NCBI GenBank assembly: GCA_964426655.1
Contig: CAYRQT010000002.1
Span: 66,453-130,452 of the forward strand
Direction of reading: 5' to 3'
From: RGIG8306 sp964426655
GTDB taxonomy: Bacteria; Bacillota; Clostridia; Lachnospirales; Lachnospiraceae
Length of the DNA: 64,000 nt
Shown here: in pieces, positions 43,713 to 52,033 of the stretch
Layout of the letters: every line of letters starts with the position of its first letter
Numbering within the stretch: position 1 is the stretch's first letter
Notes under the pieces: model-generated
The model's database searches: none
Told to the model about the DNA's origin: nothing
The model's input: only the letters and a program-made list of their open reading frames with translations
Program-made: the position numbers and the translations under genes

Positions 43713-44495
43713 ATGAACAAGGATTGTCGAAGATGGATGGATATGGTGCTGGCGCTTGTTTTTGCCCTGTTGTCAATGGGCTGCCTTCTGTATTACGTGG
43801 TCATTTTACTGTATGCGGGGCTGGCGGCATCTTTTGCTCAGTTCTGGCTCCTTTCCGGTGTGCTCTGGGCAGTAATGGCGGTACTTCGTATTCGCTGGCT
43901 GTGGCATCCGGATAAACGCTGGCCTCTTTTTATTCGTGTATTTCTGCATACCACGCTGATTATGGGGCTGGTGATTCTGCTGATTGTGGGGGGCGTGATT
44001 CTGCATGCAGCAGGTTCGAGTGCACCAAAGAACCTGGATTATGTGATTGTGCTTGGCGCCAGAGTTTATGATAAAACCCCTTCACCGTTGTATCAGAAAC
44101 GGCTGGATGCAGCAGTGGCATATCTGGAGGCTAATCCAGGCACCAAAGTGGTGGTTACCGGCGGCATGGGAAATGGAGAAAAAATCAGTGAAGGGGAAGC
44201 AGGGGCCAATTATCTGATGGAGCAGGGAGTGGACAAAGACCGCATCCTGATTGAAAATCAGTCTGATAATACATACCAGAATCTTCGGTATGCGCTGCGC
44301 CTGATTGGCACCCGGGAAAATCTGGGTATAATCACCAATGATTTTCATGTATACCGGGCGTTGGCCATTGCCAGAAAAACAGGACTTAAAAACGTCAGTG
44401 CCATTTCCGCAGAAGGAGATGCGGTACTGTTTGTCAATAATGTGGTCCGGGAGGTCTTTGCCACATTTAAGGCCTTTACCCTGGGCAATATCTAA
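43713..44495 (+). CDS. YdcF/SanA-like DUF218 membrane protein
   Basis: 260 aa. About four membrane segments in the first 95 residues, then a DUF218 domain (about 105-245): YVIVLGARVYDKTPSPLYQK, VVVTGGMGNGEKISEGEA, ILIENQSDNTYQNLRYAL and IITNDFHVYRA are the family motifs. DUF218 proteins such as SanA and ElyC influence envelope integrity; the chemical function is unknown. GGAGAAAAAAG before ATG 43713, 15 nt after the U32 gene. Confidence 0.92.
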   Translation: MNKDCRRWMDMVLALVFALLSMGCLLYYVVILLYAGLAASFAQFWLLSGVLWAVMAVLRIRWLWHPDKRWPLFIRVFLHTTLIMGLVILLIVGGVILHAAGSSAPKNLDYVIVLGARVYDKTPSPLYQKRLDAAVAYLEANPGTKVVVTGGMGNGEKISEGEAGANYLMEQGVDKDRILIENQSDNTYQNLRYALRLIGTRENLGIITNDFHVYRALAIARKTGLKNVSAISAEGDAVLFVNNVVREVFATFKAFTLGNI

Positions 44496-44518
44496 AAAAG
44501 AAAAACGGAGGATTGTCT

Positions 44519-47438
44519 ATGTCTTTTGTGATACCTGCAGCTTATCGGCTGCTGAAAAAAGAGGAAATATCGGAAATATCCAGCACAGGGTATATTTTGG
44601 AACATATCCGCACCAAAGCCCGTGTGTTTTTAATGGAAAATGATGAAGAAAATAAAGTGTTCACCATTGGGTTTCGTACCCCGCCGGAAGACAGCACGGG
44701 AGTAGCCCATATCATCGAGCACAGTGTGCTGTGTGGTTCCAGAAAATACCCGGCGAAGGATCCATTTATTGAATTGGCCAAGGGATCTTTGAACACCTTT
44801 CTAAACGCCATGACATATCCGGATAAAACGGTGTATCCGGTGGCCAGCTGTAATGATGCGGATTTTGCCAATCTGATGTCGGTGTATATGGACGCAGTTT
44901 TCTATCCCAACATTCATCAGAATGAAAAACTGTTCCGCCAGGAGGGCTGGCATTATGAGCTGGAAAGCCTGGATGGTCCATTAATTTATAATGGTGTGGT
45001 CTACAATGAAATGAAAGGGGCTTTTTCCTCTCCGGATGACGTGCTGGAGAGATATACCGGCAGTGTGTTGTTTCCGGACACGCCCTATGCGGTGGAGTCT
45101 GGCGGGGATCCGGAGGAAATTCCCTCTCTGACATATGAAAATTTTAAGGCCTTTCATAAACGGTATTATCATCCCAGCAACAGCTATATTTATCTGTTTG
45201 GGAACATGGATATGACAGAGCGCCTCACCTGGATGGATGAGGAGTACCTTTCCCATTTTGAATACCTGGAGGTGCACTCAGAGCTGCCCCTTCAAAACCC
45301 CTTTTCTGCCATAGCCAGAAAAGAAGTGTTTTATGCGGTGCCTCCGGAAGAGAGTCTGGAGGATGCCACATATCTGTCCTGGAACAAGGTAACGGACACC
45401 ACACTGGATCCCATCCGGTATATGGCTTTTCAGGTGCTGGAATACGCTTTGCTAAATGCAGAGGGGGCCCCTCTGAAGCAGGCCCTGGTGGATGCAGGGA
45501 TTGGAGAAGATATTTACGGCGGCTATGCCAATTATATGCGCCAGACCCATTTTGGGGTGGTGGCCAAAGGGACAAATCCGGAAAAGGAAGAGGCTTTCCT
45601 GTCCATCATCCGGGAGACACTGGAAAATCTGGTGAAAAACGGGATGGAAAAGCGTTCTCTGGAGGCAGGAGTCAATGCCATGGAATTCAAATGCCGGGAA
45701 GCAGATTTTGGCAGTTATCCCAAGGGACTGATTTATGGCCTGCAGGCTTTTGACAGCTGGCTCTATGATGACAGTGCACCTATGATGCACCTGGCATTTG
45801 ATCATACCTTTAAGGTGCTGCGCAAGGCGGTGGAGACAGATTATTTTGAAAAGCTGATTCAGGAATATCTGCTGGATAATCCCCATGGCGGTGTGGTAGT
45901 GCTAAAGCCGGAACAGGGGCTTACGGAAAAAAGAGATCGTGCCCTAGCTGAAAAGCTGGCTGCCATTAAAGCTGGAAAAACAAAGGAAGAACTGGAACAG
46001 ATCATTGAGGAAACCAAAGCCTTAAAAGTGTTCCAGGATACCCCTTCCACCAAAGAGGAACTGGAAAAAATACCCATGCTCACCATTGGGGAAATTGACA
46101 AAACGAGCAGGGGATTTTCCAATCTTCAGGAGAAGGCAGAAAATGTGGTTTTCCTGCACCATCAGTATTTTTCCAATGGCATTGCCTATGTGAAAGAGGT
46201 GTATGACGGTGGCTGTTTTACACCGGAGGAACTGCCCTATCTGGCACTGCTTAATCAGATTCTTGGTTTGATCAGTACGGAAAAATATCATTACAGGGAA
46301 TTATCCGATGAAATCAATATTCATACTGGAGGTATTTCCACCTCATTACAGATTTATCCTGTGGAAAAAGAAAAGGCACTGCAGCTGAAACTGGAAGTGA
46401 GCGGCAAAGCCCTGTATGATAAAGTGCACATTTTGCTGGCACTGATGCATGAAATTACAGAGAAGAGCCTCTATACAGAGGGGCAGCGCTTACGGGAGCT
46501 GGTGGCCCAGATCAAATCCCGTATGCAGGCCCAGTTCCAGGGGCGCAGTGACCTGGTGGCAGCCACCAGAGCCAATGCCTATTTCAGCAATGGAGCAGCC
46601 CTTGCAGATGCCAAGGGAGGCATCGGATTTTATCGGTTTGTGGAAGAACTGGATGGCAATTTTGAAGCGCGAAAAGAAGAGTTGTTAAAGAAACTGGAAG
46701 AGACAGCACAGAAAATCTTCCGCAGAGAGGGACTACTGGTGAGTATTACCGCTGATCGGGAAGGGTATCTTCTGACGAAAGAAGCCTGCATCCCTTATCT
46801 GCAGACCATGCGCAGCGGAGAAGCATCCGGGTTTTTTGAAATGGCTCCTTTAGGGCGTCGCAATGAAGGCTTTAAAACCGCTCAGCAGGTACAGTATGTG
46901 GCCCGGTGCGGAGATTATCGGACGGGTGTGAAGGATGTGGCTTACCAGGGCGCCATGCGGGTGCTCAGGGTGCTGTTAAGCTATGAATACCTTTGGACCA
47001 ATGTGCGGGTTAAGGGAGGGGCCTATGGCTGCTCCGGATCCTTTGGCCGGGGGGGAGAGCTGCAGTTATCTTCTTACAGAGATCCCAATCTGGGGAAGAC
47101 TATTGAAGTATATNNNNNNNNNNCTGCGCCAGTTGGAGCTGTCGGAAAGAGACAGGGTCAAATATATTATTGGTGCCATCAGCGGCATGGATACGCCGTT
47201 AAATCCTGCGGCAAAAGGGGCCCGCTCCCTGGCGGCCTATTTCACTGGCATTCGGGAGGAAGATGTGCAGGCCGAGCGGGATCAGGTACTGGACACAGAT
47301 GTTGCAGCCCTTCGGGCCCTGGCAGACGGGGTGGAGAATGCCCTTTCGGATCAGTATCTTTGCGTGATAGGCAGCAGTGAAAAAATTCAGCAGGAGGAAA
47401 GCCGTTTCATGACGGTGGAACCCTTATTCAGACGATAA
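44519..47438 (+). CDS. M16C metallopeptidase (presequence-protease PreP/Cym1-like), with gap
   Basis: Zinc peptidase with a large closed chamber that degrades short unfolded peptides, about 970 aa, probably cytoplasmic. The inverted zinc motif is AHIIEHSVLCGSRKYPAKDP (HxxEH, His near residues 63 and 67), with the distal Glu expected in NEMKGAFSSP. Start: ATG 44519 is 7 nt after GGAGGA; the TTG at 44513 touches that site and is rejected. Ten N (47114-47123) lie near the 3' end: after them the true frame is the one giving LRQLELSERDRVKYIIGAIS and DTPLNPAAKGARSLAAYFTG, a family hallmark, ending at 47438. The gap must therefore be a multiple of three, about 12-18 bases by comparison with relatives from memory. 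Confidence 0.92.
47114..47123. other. Assembly gap (10 N) in the M16C peptidase gene
   Basis: The frame changes across it; a length divisible by three is required. Confidence 0.75.
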
Positions 47439-47450
47439 GAAAGGATAAGC

Positions 47451-48406
47451 ATGGAGCAGACAAAATCCGGGTTTGTGGCCCTGATCGGCCGACCAAATGT
47501 GGGGAAATCCACCTTGATGAACCGGCTGGTGGGGCAGAAAATTGCCATCACCTCCTATAAGCCGCAGACCACCAGGAACCGTATTCAGACTGTATATACG
47601 GAAGACAGGGGACAAATCGTATTTCTGGATACACCGGGCATTCATAAGGCCAAAAATAAACTGGGAGAATATATGGTCAATGTGGTGAACACTTCCATTA
47701 GGGAGGTGGATCTGATCCTCTGGCTGGTGGAGCCCACCGCCAGAATGGGGGAAGGGGAAAAAAACATTGCACAAAAGCTGGGTGAGGCAAAGGTGCCGGT
47801 CATGCTGGTCATCAATAAGGNNNNNNNNNNNNNNNNNNNNNNNNNNNNNNNNNNNNNNNNNNNNNNNNNNNNNNNNNNNNNNNAGATACTGTGCCGAAAA
47901 CAGAAATTTTACCGGTGATTGAAGCCTATAAATCCCTGTATCCTTTTGCAGAAATTCTGCCGGTATCGGCCCTGAAAGATATTCAGATCAGGGAACTGGT
48001 GGATGTGCTTTTTTCCTATCTCCCTCATGGCCCCCTGTATTTTGACCCGGAAACGGTGACAGACCAGTCGGTGCGCCAGATTGCAGGAGAGCTGATTCGG
48101 GAAAAGGCACTGCGCCTTTTACAGGATGAAATTCCCCATGGTATTGCGGTGGAAATCCAGTCCATGAAAGAACGGGAAAATGGGCTTACGGATATTGAGG
48201 CCTCTATTATTTGTGAAAAAGATTCCCATAAAGGGATCATCATCGGCAAAGGGGGGAGCATGCTGAAAAAAATCGGCACCCAGGCCAGGCAGGACATTGA
48301 ACATCTGCTGGGTGGAAAGGTAAACCTGAAACTGTGGGTGAAAGTGCGTAAAGAATGGCGGGATAATGAGCTTTTTGTAAAGAATTACGGCTATAAAGAA
48401 TCCTAA
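47451..48406 (+). CDS. era: GTPase Era (with gap)
   Basis: Ribosome-assembly GTPase that binds the 3' end of 16S rRNA. G1 GRPNVGKST (13-21), G2 with TSYKPQTTRN, G3 DTPGIHKAKN, and a C-terminal KH domain (IVCEKD-like IICEKDSHKGIIIGKGGSMLKK is split here: KGIIIGKGGSMLKKIG is the RNA-binding loop). The NKxD guanine motif is cut by 63 N (47821-47883): the left side ends ...VINK plus one G, the right begins with AGATACTGTG. One missing base (GTA GAT) would give NKVDTVPK with the right frame and a protein of about 297 aa, the normal Era length; with 63 N the frame is lost. So the N-run almost surely stands for about one base. Confidence 0.95.
47821..47883. other. Assembly gap (63 N) in era, probably standing for about one base
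   Basis: Flanks AATAAGG and AGATACTGTG join with a single base to restore the NKxD motif, reading frame and usual protein length. Confidence 0.7.
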
Positions 48407-48420
48407 GGAAGGGAGGGGCC

Positions 48421-49074
48421 ATGGAAGATGTGCTTACCCTGACCGGTATGGTGCTGCAGGCCTGGCCCGCCGGGGAATATGACAAAAGGCTGCTGCTTCT
48501 GACGCAGGAGCGGGGGAAAGTCACTGCCTGGGCGCCCGGCAGCAGGAAACCGGGAAGTCCACTGCTGGCAGCGGTCCGGCCCTTTACCTTTGGCACCTTT
48601 CAGGTGGTACTCCAAAAAAGCGGGTATCGGATTCTGGGAACGGATATCCTGGCTTATTTTGATGAAATGGCCAGGGATATGGAGGCAGTCAGTTATGGCT
48701 CGTATTTCCTGGAGCTGGCAGAGTACTATGTCCAGGAAAACGAAGATGCCACGGATGTGCTGAATCTGCTGTACATGGCCTGTAAAGCGTTGCTGAAACC
48801 GGCCCTTGCGGATGGGCTGATTCGATTGATTTACGAGGTGCGTCTGATGACCATTAACGGAGAGGGGCCAAGCGTGGCCTTTTCCGGTATGGGAGAGGGC
48901 GGCAGGTATGCGCTGGAATATATGGAATCGGCGCCTTTAAATAAGCTGTTCACTTTTTCTCTGGCACCAAATCTACAAAAAGAAATAGAAAGCTATGTGA
49001 GGCGGCATATGGAGCGGTATGTTGACCGGCATTTTAAATCTCTGGAAATCCTGAAAGAGTTGTACTCATCTTGA
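48421..49074 (+). CDS. recO: DNA repair protein RecO
   Basis: Mediator that loads RecA on SSB-coated DNA with RecR, 217 aa. N-terminal OB fold (LTGMVLQAWPAGEYDKRLLL, then GKVTAWAPGSRKPGS) and helical C-terminal domain (YGSYFLELAEYYVQENEDA). Somewhat short (families run to about 240-250), and the zinc cysteines of some RecO proteins are absent. RBS AAGGGAGGGG before ATG 48421. The order era-recO is common in Firmicutes. Confidence 0.93.
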   Translation: MEDVLTLTGMVLQAWPAGEYDKRLLLLTQERGKVTAWAPGSRKPGSPLLAAVRPFTFGTFQVVLQKSGYRILGTDILAYFDEMARDMEAVSYGSYFLELAEYYVQENEDATDVLNLLYMACKALLKPALADGLIRLIYEVRLMTINGEGPSVAFSGMGEGGRYALEYMESAPLNKLFTFSLAPNLQKEIESYVRRHMERYVDRHFKSLEILKELYSS

Positions 49075-49099
49075 CGAATAGGCTGGAAACGAGTAGAAT
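49071..49099 (+). promoter_or_regulatory. Promoter of the lipoprotein-glyS unit
   Basis: TTGACG (49071-49076, overlapping the recO stop), 17-nt spacer, TAGAAT (49094-49099). Confidence 0.75.
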
Positions 49100-49144
49100 G
49101 AGAAGGACTTACGGCTAAACGCCGGGGAATATAGGAGAGATATC

Positions 49145-49831
49145 ATGAAAAAATGGAAAACCGCCCTTGGCATTCTGGTGGTGGCCTGCCTCCTGGCAGG
49201 GTGCAGCCTGTTTGATAAGGGAAGCAGCAACGATGGCTATGCGGCATTTACCCCCACTCAGTCCGGCCTGTACATTAAACAAAGTGGAATAGTGTATTCT
49301 GCAGACATAGAATCTTTTGAGGCATCCTATTACAGTGTGTCCGAGCTGGAGTCAGGTACTCTTAAGCCTGCCATTACAGCATTTAATAAAGAGACAGCCG
49401 GTATTTCCGGCTATAAAAGCGGGGACAGCAAGTCAGAAATGCCTGTGACGCTGGAATCTCTGGAAGTGGAAGATGGGGTACTGACCATGTACCTGCGATA
49501 TGCTTCTCTGGAAACCTATCTGAATTTCTGCAGGGAAACCGACTCTGCGTGTTCGTCCTGGCAGGTGGCACAGTTCAGTCCAATTGCAGATCTTTCAGCA
49601 AATGGCATGTCCTTTAGTGGCACATTTGTGGATGTGAGCACCGGAGAAACAGTGGAACAGTCCGTTCTGGAAGCATTGACGGAAGCTTATGTAATCGCAG
49701 TGGATTTTGGCACCAATATTACAGTGGAAGGTGATCTTTTGTATGTGACCAGCGGCGTGGTGGTGCAGGATTCCCATACAGTGACCACCACCGATTCCGG
49801 CACACAGTTTATTATTTTTAAAGCATCTTAA
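49145..49831 (+). CDS. Lipoprotein of unknown function
   Basis: 228 aa. Signal peptide with basic start (MKKWKTALG) and lipobox LLAGC (Cys near residue 20), so lipid-anchored on the outer face. The mature part is beta-rich and acidic with no family I recognise: segments such as GIVYSADIESFEASYYSVSE and a C-terminal GDLLYVTSGVVVQDS. RBS AGGAGAGA before ATG 49145. It shares a transcript with glyS, 35 nt downstream, but this says little about its role. Confidence 0.85.
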   Translation: MKKWKTALGILVVACLLAGCSLFDKGSSNDGYAAFTPTQSGLYIKQSGIVYSADIESFEASYYSVSELESGTLKPAITAFNKETAGISGYKSGDSKSEMPVTLESLEVEDGVLTMYLRYASLETYLNFCRETDSACSSWQVAQFSPIADLSANGMSFSGTFVDVSTGETVEQSVLEALTEAYVIAVDFGTNITVEGDLLYVTSGVVVQDSHTVTTTDSGTQFIIFKAS

Positions 49832-49866
49832 GAATAGAATAAGGAAGGGTATCAACGGAGGCATTT

Positions 49867-51255
49867 ATGGAAAAGACAATGGATAAGGTAGTCGCCCTGG
49901 CAAAATCCAGAGGATTTGTATATCCAGGCTCTGAAATTTACGGAGGGCTGGCCAACACATGGGATTACGGCAACCTGGGTGTGGAATTGAAGAACAATGT
50001 GAAAAAGGCATGGTGGCAGAAATTTATCATGGAAAGTCCCTATAATGTTGGGGTGGACTGTGCCATTTTAATGAATCCTCAGACATGGGTGGCTTCCGGA
50101 CATCTGGGTGGATTTTCCGATCCCCTGATGGACTGTAAAGCCTGCCGGGAGAGATTTCGTGCAGATAAGCTGATTGAAGACTATAATGAAGAAAACCATA
50201 TCTCTTTTGAAAATCCGGTGGATTCCTGGACAAAGGAAGAAATGAAGGCTTACATTGAGGAAAAGAAAATCTCCTGTCCTTCCTGCGGAAAACATGACTT
50301 TACGGATATCCGGGAATTTAATCTGATGTTCAAAACCTTTCAGGGGGTCACGGAAGACGCCAAAAACACGGTATATCTTCGACCGGAAACGGCACAGGGC
50401 ATTTTTGTGAACTTCAAAAATGTGCAAAGAACCTCCAGAAAAAAAATTCCGTTCGGCATCGGGCAGGTGGGAAAATCCTTCCGAAATGAAATCACACCGG
50501 GGAATTTTACTTTCCGTACCCGGGAATTTGAGCAGATGGAGCTGGAATTTTTTTGTAAGCCTGACACGGATCTGGAGTGGTTTGCGTATTGGAAGGCCTT
50601 TTGTATCAACTGGCTGAAGGCCCTTGGCATTCCGGATGAGGAAATGCGTGTCCGTGATCACCTGCCGGAAGAGCTGGCTTTCTACAGCAAGGCCACCAGC
50701 GACATCGAATTCCTGTTTCCGTTTGGATGGGGAGAACTGTGGGGCATTGCAGACCGTACGGACTATGACCTCACCCAGCATCAGAATACGTCCGGACAGG
50801 ATCTTTCCTACTTTGATGATGAATCAAAGGAGCGGTATATTCCATATGTCATTGAACCCTCTCTTGGAGCAGACCGAGTGGCTCTGGCGTTTTTATGTGC
50901 GGCCTATGATGAAGAAACCCTTCCTGAAGGGGATGTGCGTACAGTGCTTCACTTCCATCCGGCCATTGCCCCTGTAAAGGCCGGCATCCTGCCCCTGTCC
51001 AAAAAACTGGGAGAAGGTGCCGAAAAAATCTATGCAGAGCTCTCCAAATATTTTAACTGTGAATATGATGACCGGGGGAACATCGGAAAAAGATACCGCA
51101 GACAGGATGAAATAGGAACCCCCTTCTGCATCACCTATGATTTTGATTCGGAAACAGATGGAAAAGTAACGGTCCGGGATCGGGATACCATGGCTCAGGA
51201 AAGAGTGGCAATTGCGGATCTGCGGGCGTACATTGAGTCCAGAATGGCATTTTAG
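49867..51255 (+). CDS. glyS: Glycyl-tRNA synthetase (single-chain dimeric type)
   Basis: Class II synthetase charging tRNA-Gly, 462 aa. Motif 1 region LGVELKNNVKKAWW, zinc-like Cys set (CKACRERF and CPSCGKHDF), motif 2 RPETAQGIFVNFKN and RNEITPGNFTFRTREFEQME, motif 3 VIEPSLGADRVALAF, and the C-terminal anticodon-binding domain from about residue 365. This is the eukaryote/Archaea-like type also used by many Firmicutes, not the alpha2beta2 GlyQ/GlyS type. RBS ACGGAGGC before ATG 49867. No T-box is seen before it; it follows the lipoprotein gene closely. Confidence 0.97.
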   Translation: MEKTMDKVVALAKSRGFVYPGSEIYGGLANTWDYGNLGVELKNNVKKAWWQKFIMESPYNVGVDCAILMNPQTWVASGHLGGFSDPLMDCKACRERFRADKLIEDYNEENHISFENPVDSWTKEEMKAYIEEKKISCPSCGKHDFTDIREFNLMFKTFQGVTEDAKNTVYLRPETAQGIFVNFKNVQRTSRKKIPFGIGQVGKSFRNEITPGNFTFRTREFEQMELEFFCKPDTDLEWFAYWKAFCINWLKALGIPDEEMRVRDHLPEELAFYSKATSDIEFLFPFGWGELWGIADRTDYDLTQHQNTSGQDLSYFDDESKERYIPYVIEPSLGADRVALAFLCAAYDEETLPEGDVRTVLHFHPAIAPVKAGILPLSKKLGEGAEKIYAELSKYFNCEYDDRGNIGKRYRRQDEIGTPFCITYDFDSETDGKVTVRDRDTMAQERVAIADLRAYIESRMAF

Positions 51256-51276
51256 GAGAAACTCCGGGAGGAAAAA

Positions 51277-51591
51277 ATGACCAGTAAAGATAGACTGACT
51301 TTAGGCATACTCGTAGCTCTATTTGGCGTGTTATTGGGTATGAAAGCTCTGAATATTGTATCCACCATCTTTTTTCCGGGCTGGTGGACCCTGTTTATCA
51401 TCATACCTGCATTGGTCAGCATCATTAAGAACAAGGCAGGTCTGGGTAATATGCTGCTGTTGTTGTTTGGGGTGTATCTGCTTCTGGATCAGCAGTCCTG
51501 GATTCAGATTAATATCTGGCCCTTTGTCCTTCCCGCAGTATTTCTGGTAGCCGGGATCAGTCTGATTGTTTCTGCCATACGTAAAAAATAA
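51277..51591 (+). CDS. Small membrane protein like the LiaF/DUF5668 membrane region
   Basis: 104 aa, four short hydrophobic segments (LTLGILVALFGVLLGM, FFPGWWTLFIIIPALVSI, LGNMLLLLFGVYLLL, WPFVLPAVFLVAGISLIV) and basic ends. The GWWTLFIIIPALVSIIK pattern is typical of the DUF5668/LiaI-LiaF-like membrane module, which in LiaF precedes a sensor domain absent here. Function unknown; envelope-stress partners often carry this module. RBS GGGAGGAAA before ATG 51277. A shared terminator follows. Confidence 0.85.
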   Translation: MTSKDRLTLGILVALFGVLLGMKALNIVSTIFFPGWWTLFIIIPALVSIIKNKAGLGNMLLLLFGVYLLLDQQSWIQINIWPFVLPAVFLVAGISLIVSAIRKK

Positions 51592-51604
51592 CAGATTTTT
51601 AGAG

Positions 51605-51640
51605 AAAAAGAGCTTCATCGAAACTGATGAAGCTCCTTTT
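51605..51640. terminator. Bidirectional terminator shared by two converging small genes
   Basis: GAGCTTCATC pairs perfectly with GATGAAGCTC around GAAACT, with AAAAA and CTTTT flanks. The stop codon of the minus-strand DUF4250 gene lies in this hairpin. Confidence 0.85.
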
Positions 51641-51791
51641 CGTAATGATAGTCAATCGCAGCCAGACGGCTACACAGTTCCTCTTCGGAAATGTTTTCTG
51701 CCTCACAGAACAGAGACAGCGTGGGGTAGAAATCCCGTAGCTGTGTATTGACATAACTTAGCAGGATAAAAGGGTCTTTAGGCAAAGACAT
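51615..51791 (-). CDS. DUF4250 protein
   Basis: 58 aa, helical: MSLPKDPFILLSYVNTQLRD and the C-terminal IDYHYEKELHQF match the small DUF4250 family of Firmicutes, of unknown function. ATG 51791 is 5 nt after GGAGG; a GTG at 51797 overlaps that site and is rejected. The last codons and stop form the 3' arm and loop of the shared terminator. Confidence 0.9.
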   Translation of the reverse strand: MSLPKDPFILLSYVNTQLRDFYPTLSLFCEAENISEEELCSRLAAIDYHYEKELHQFR

Positions 51792-51803
51792 AGGCACCTC
51801 CCA

Positions 51804-51832
51804 TATACTCTATTCAGGACAGAAAGAGTATA
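51804..51832. promoter_or_regulatory. Inverted repeat TATACTCT-N13-AGAGTATA before the DUF4250 gene
   Basis: Perfect 8-bp arms with 13-nt spacer. The right arm contains the minus-strand -10 box (TATACT, 51832-51827) paired with TTGCCT (51855-51850) at 17-nt spacing, so it lies across the start of transcription and may be an operator. Confidence 0.5.
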
Positions 51833-51926
51833 GCTTACTTATTAGGAGGAGGCAATGATTTGCAGGAAGATATGAAATTAAGTACAAAAAAAAGAAAAAT
51901 ACAGGAGAGTTTTCCCAAAAAACGGC

Positions 51927-51954
51927 TTTACCTTCCCGGGAAATATGGTATAAT
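51927..51954 (+). promoter_or_regulatory. Extended -10 promoter of ppdK
   Basis: TGGTATAAT (TATAAT 51949-51954 with TG one base before) and a weak TTTACC (51927-51932) at 16-nt spacing. Confidence 0.75.
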
Positions 51955-52033
51955 ATTAAGGCGAAATGTGGCGTTGTGTCCATATTAATAGCATAGCGGA
52001 GTACCGCTTAAATATTTAGGAGGTCAATACACG

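Noticed and set aside
44513..44518. TTG start for the M16C peptidase
   Set aside because: It directly touches the GGAGGA ribosome site; ATG 44519 has the right spacing.
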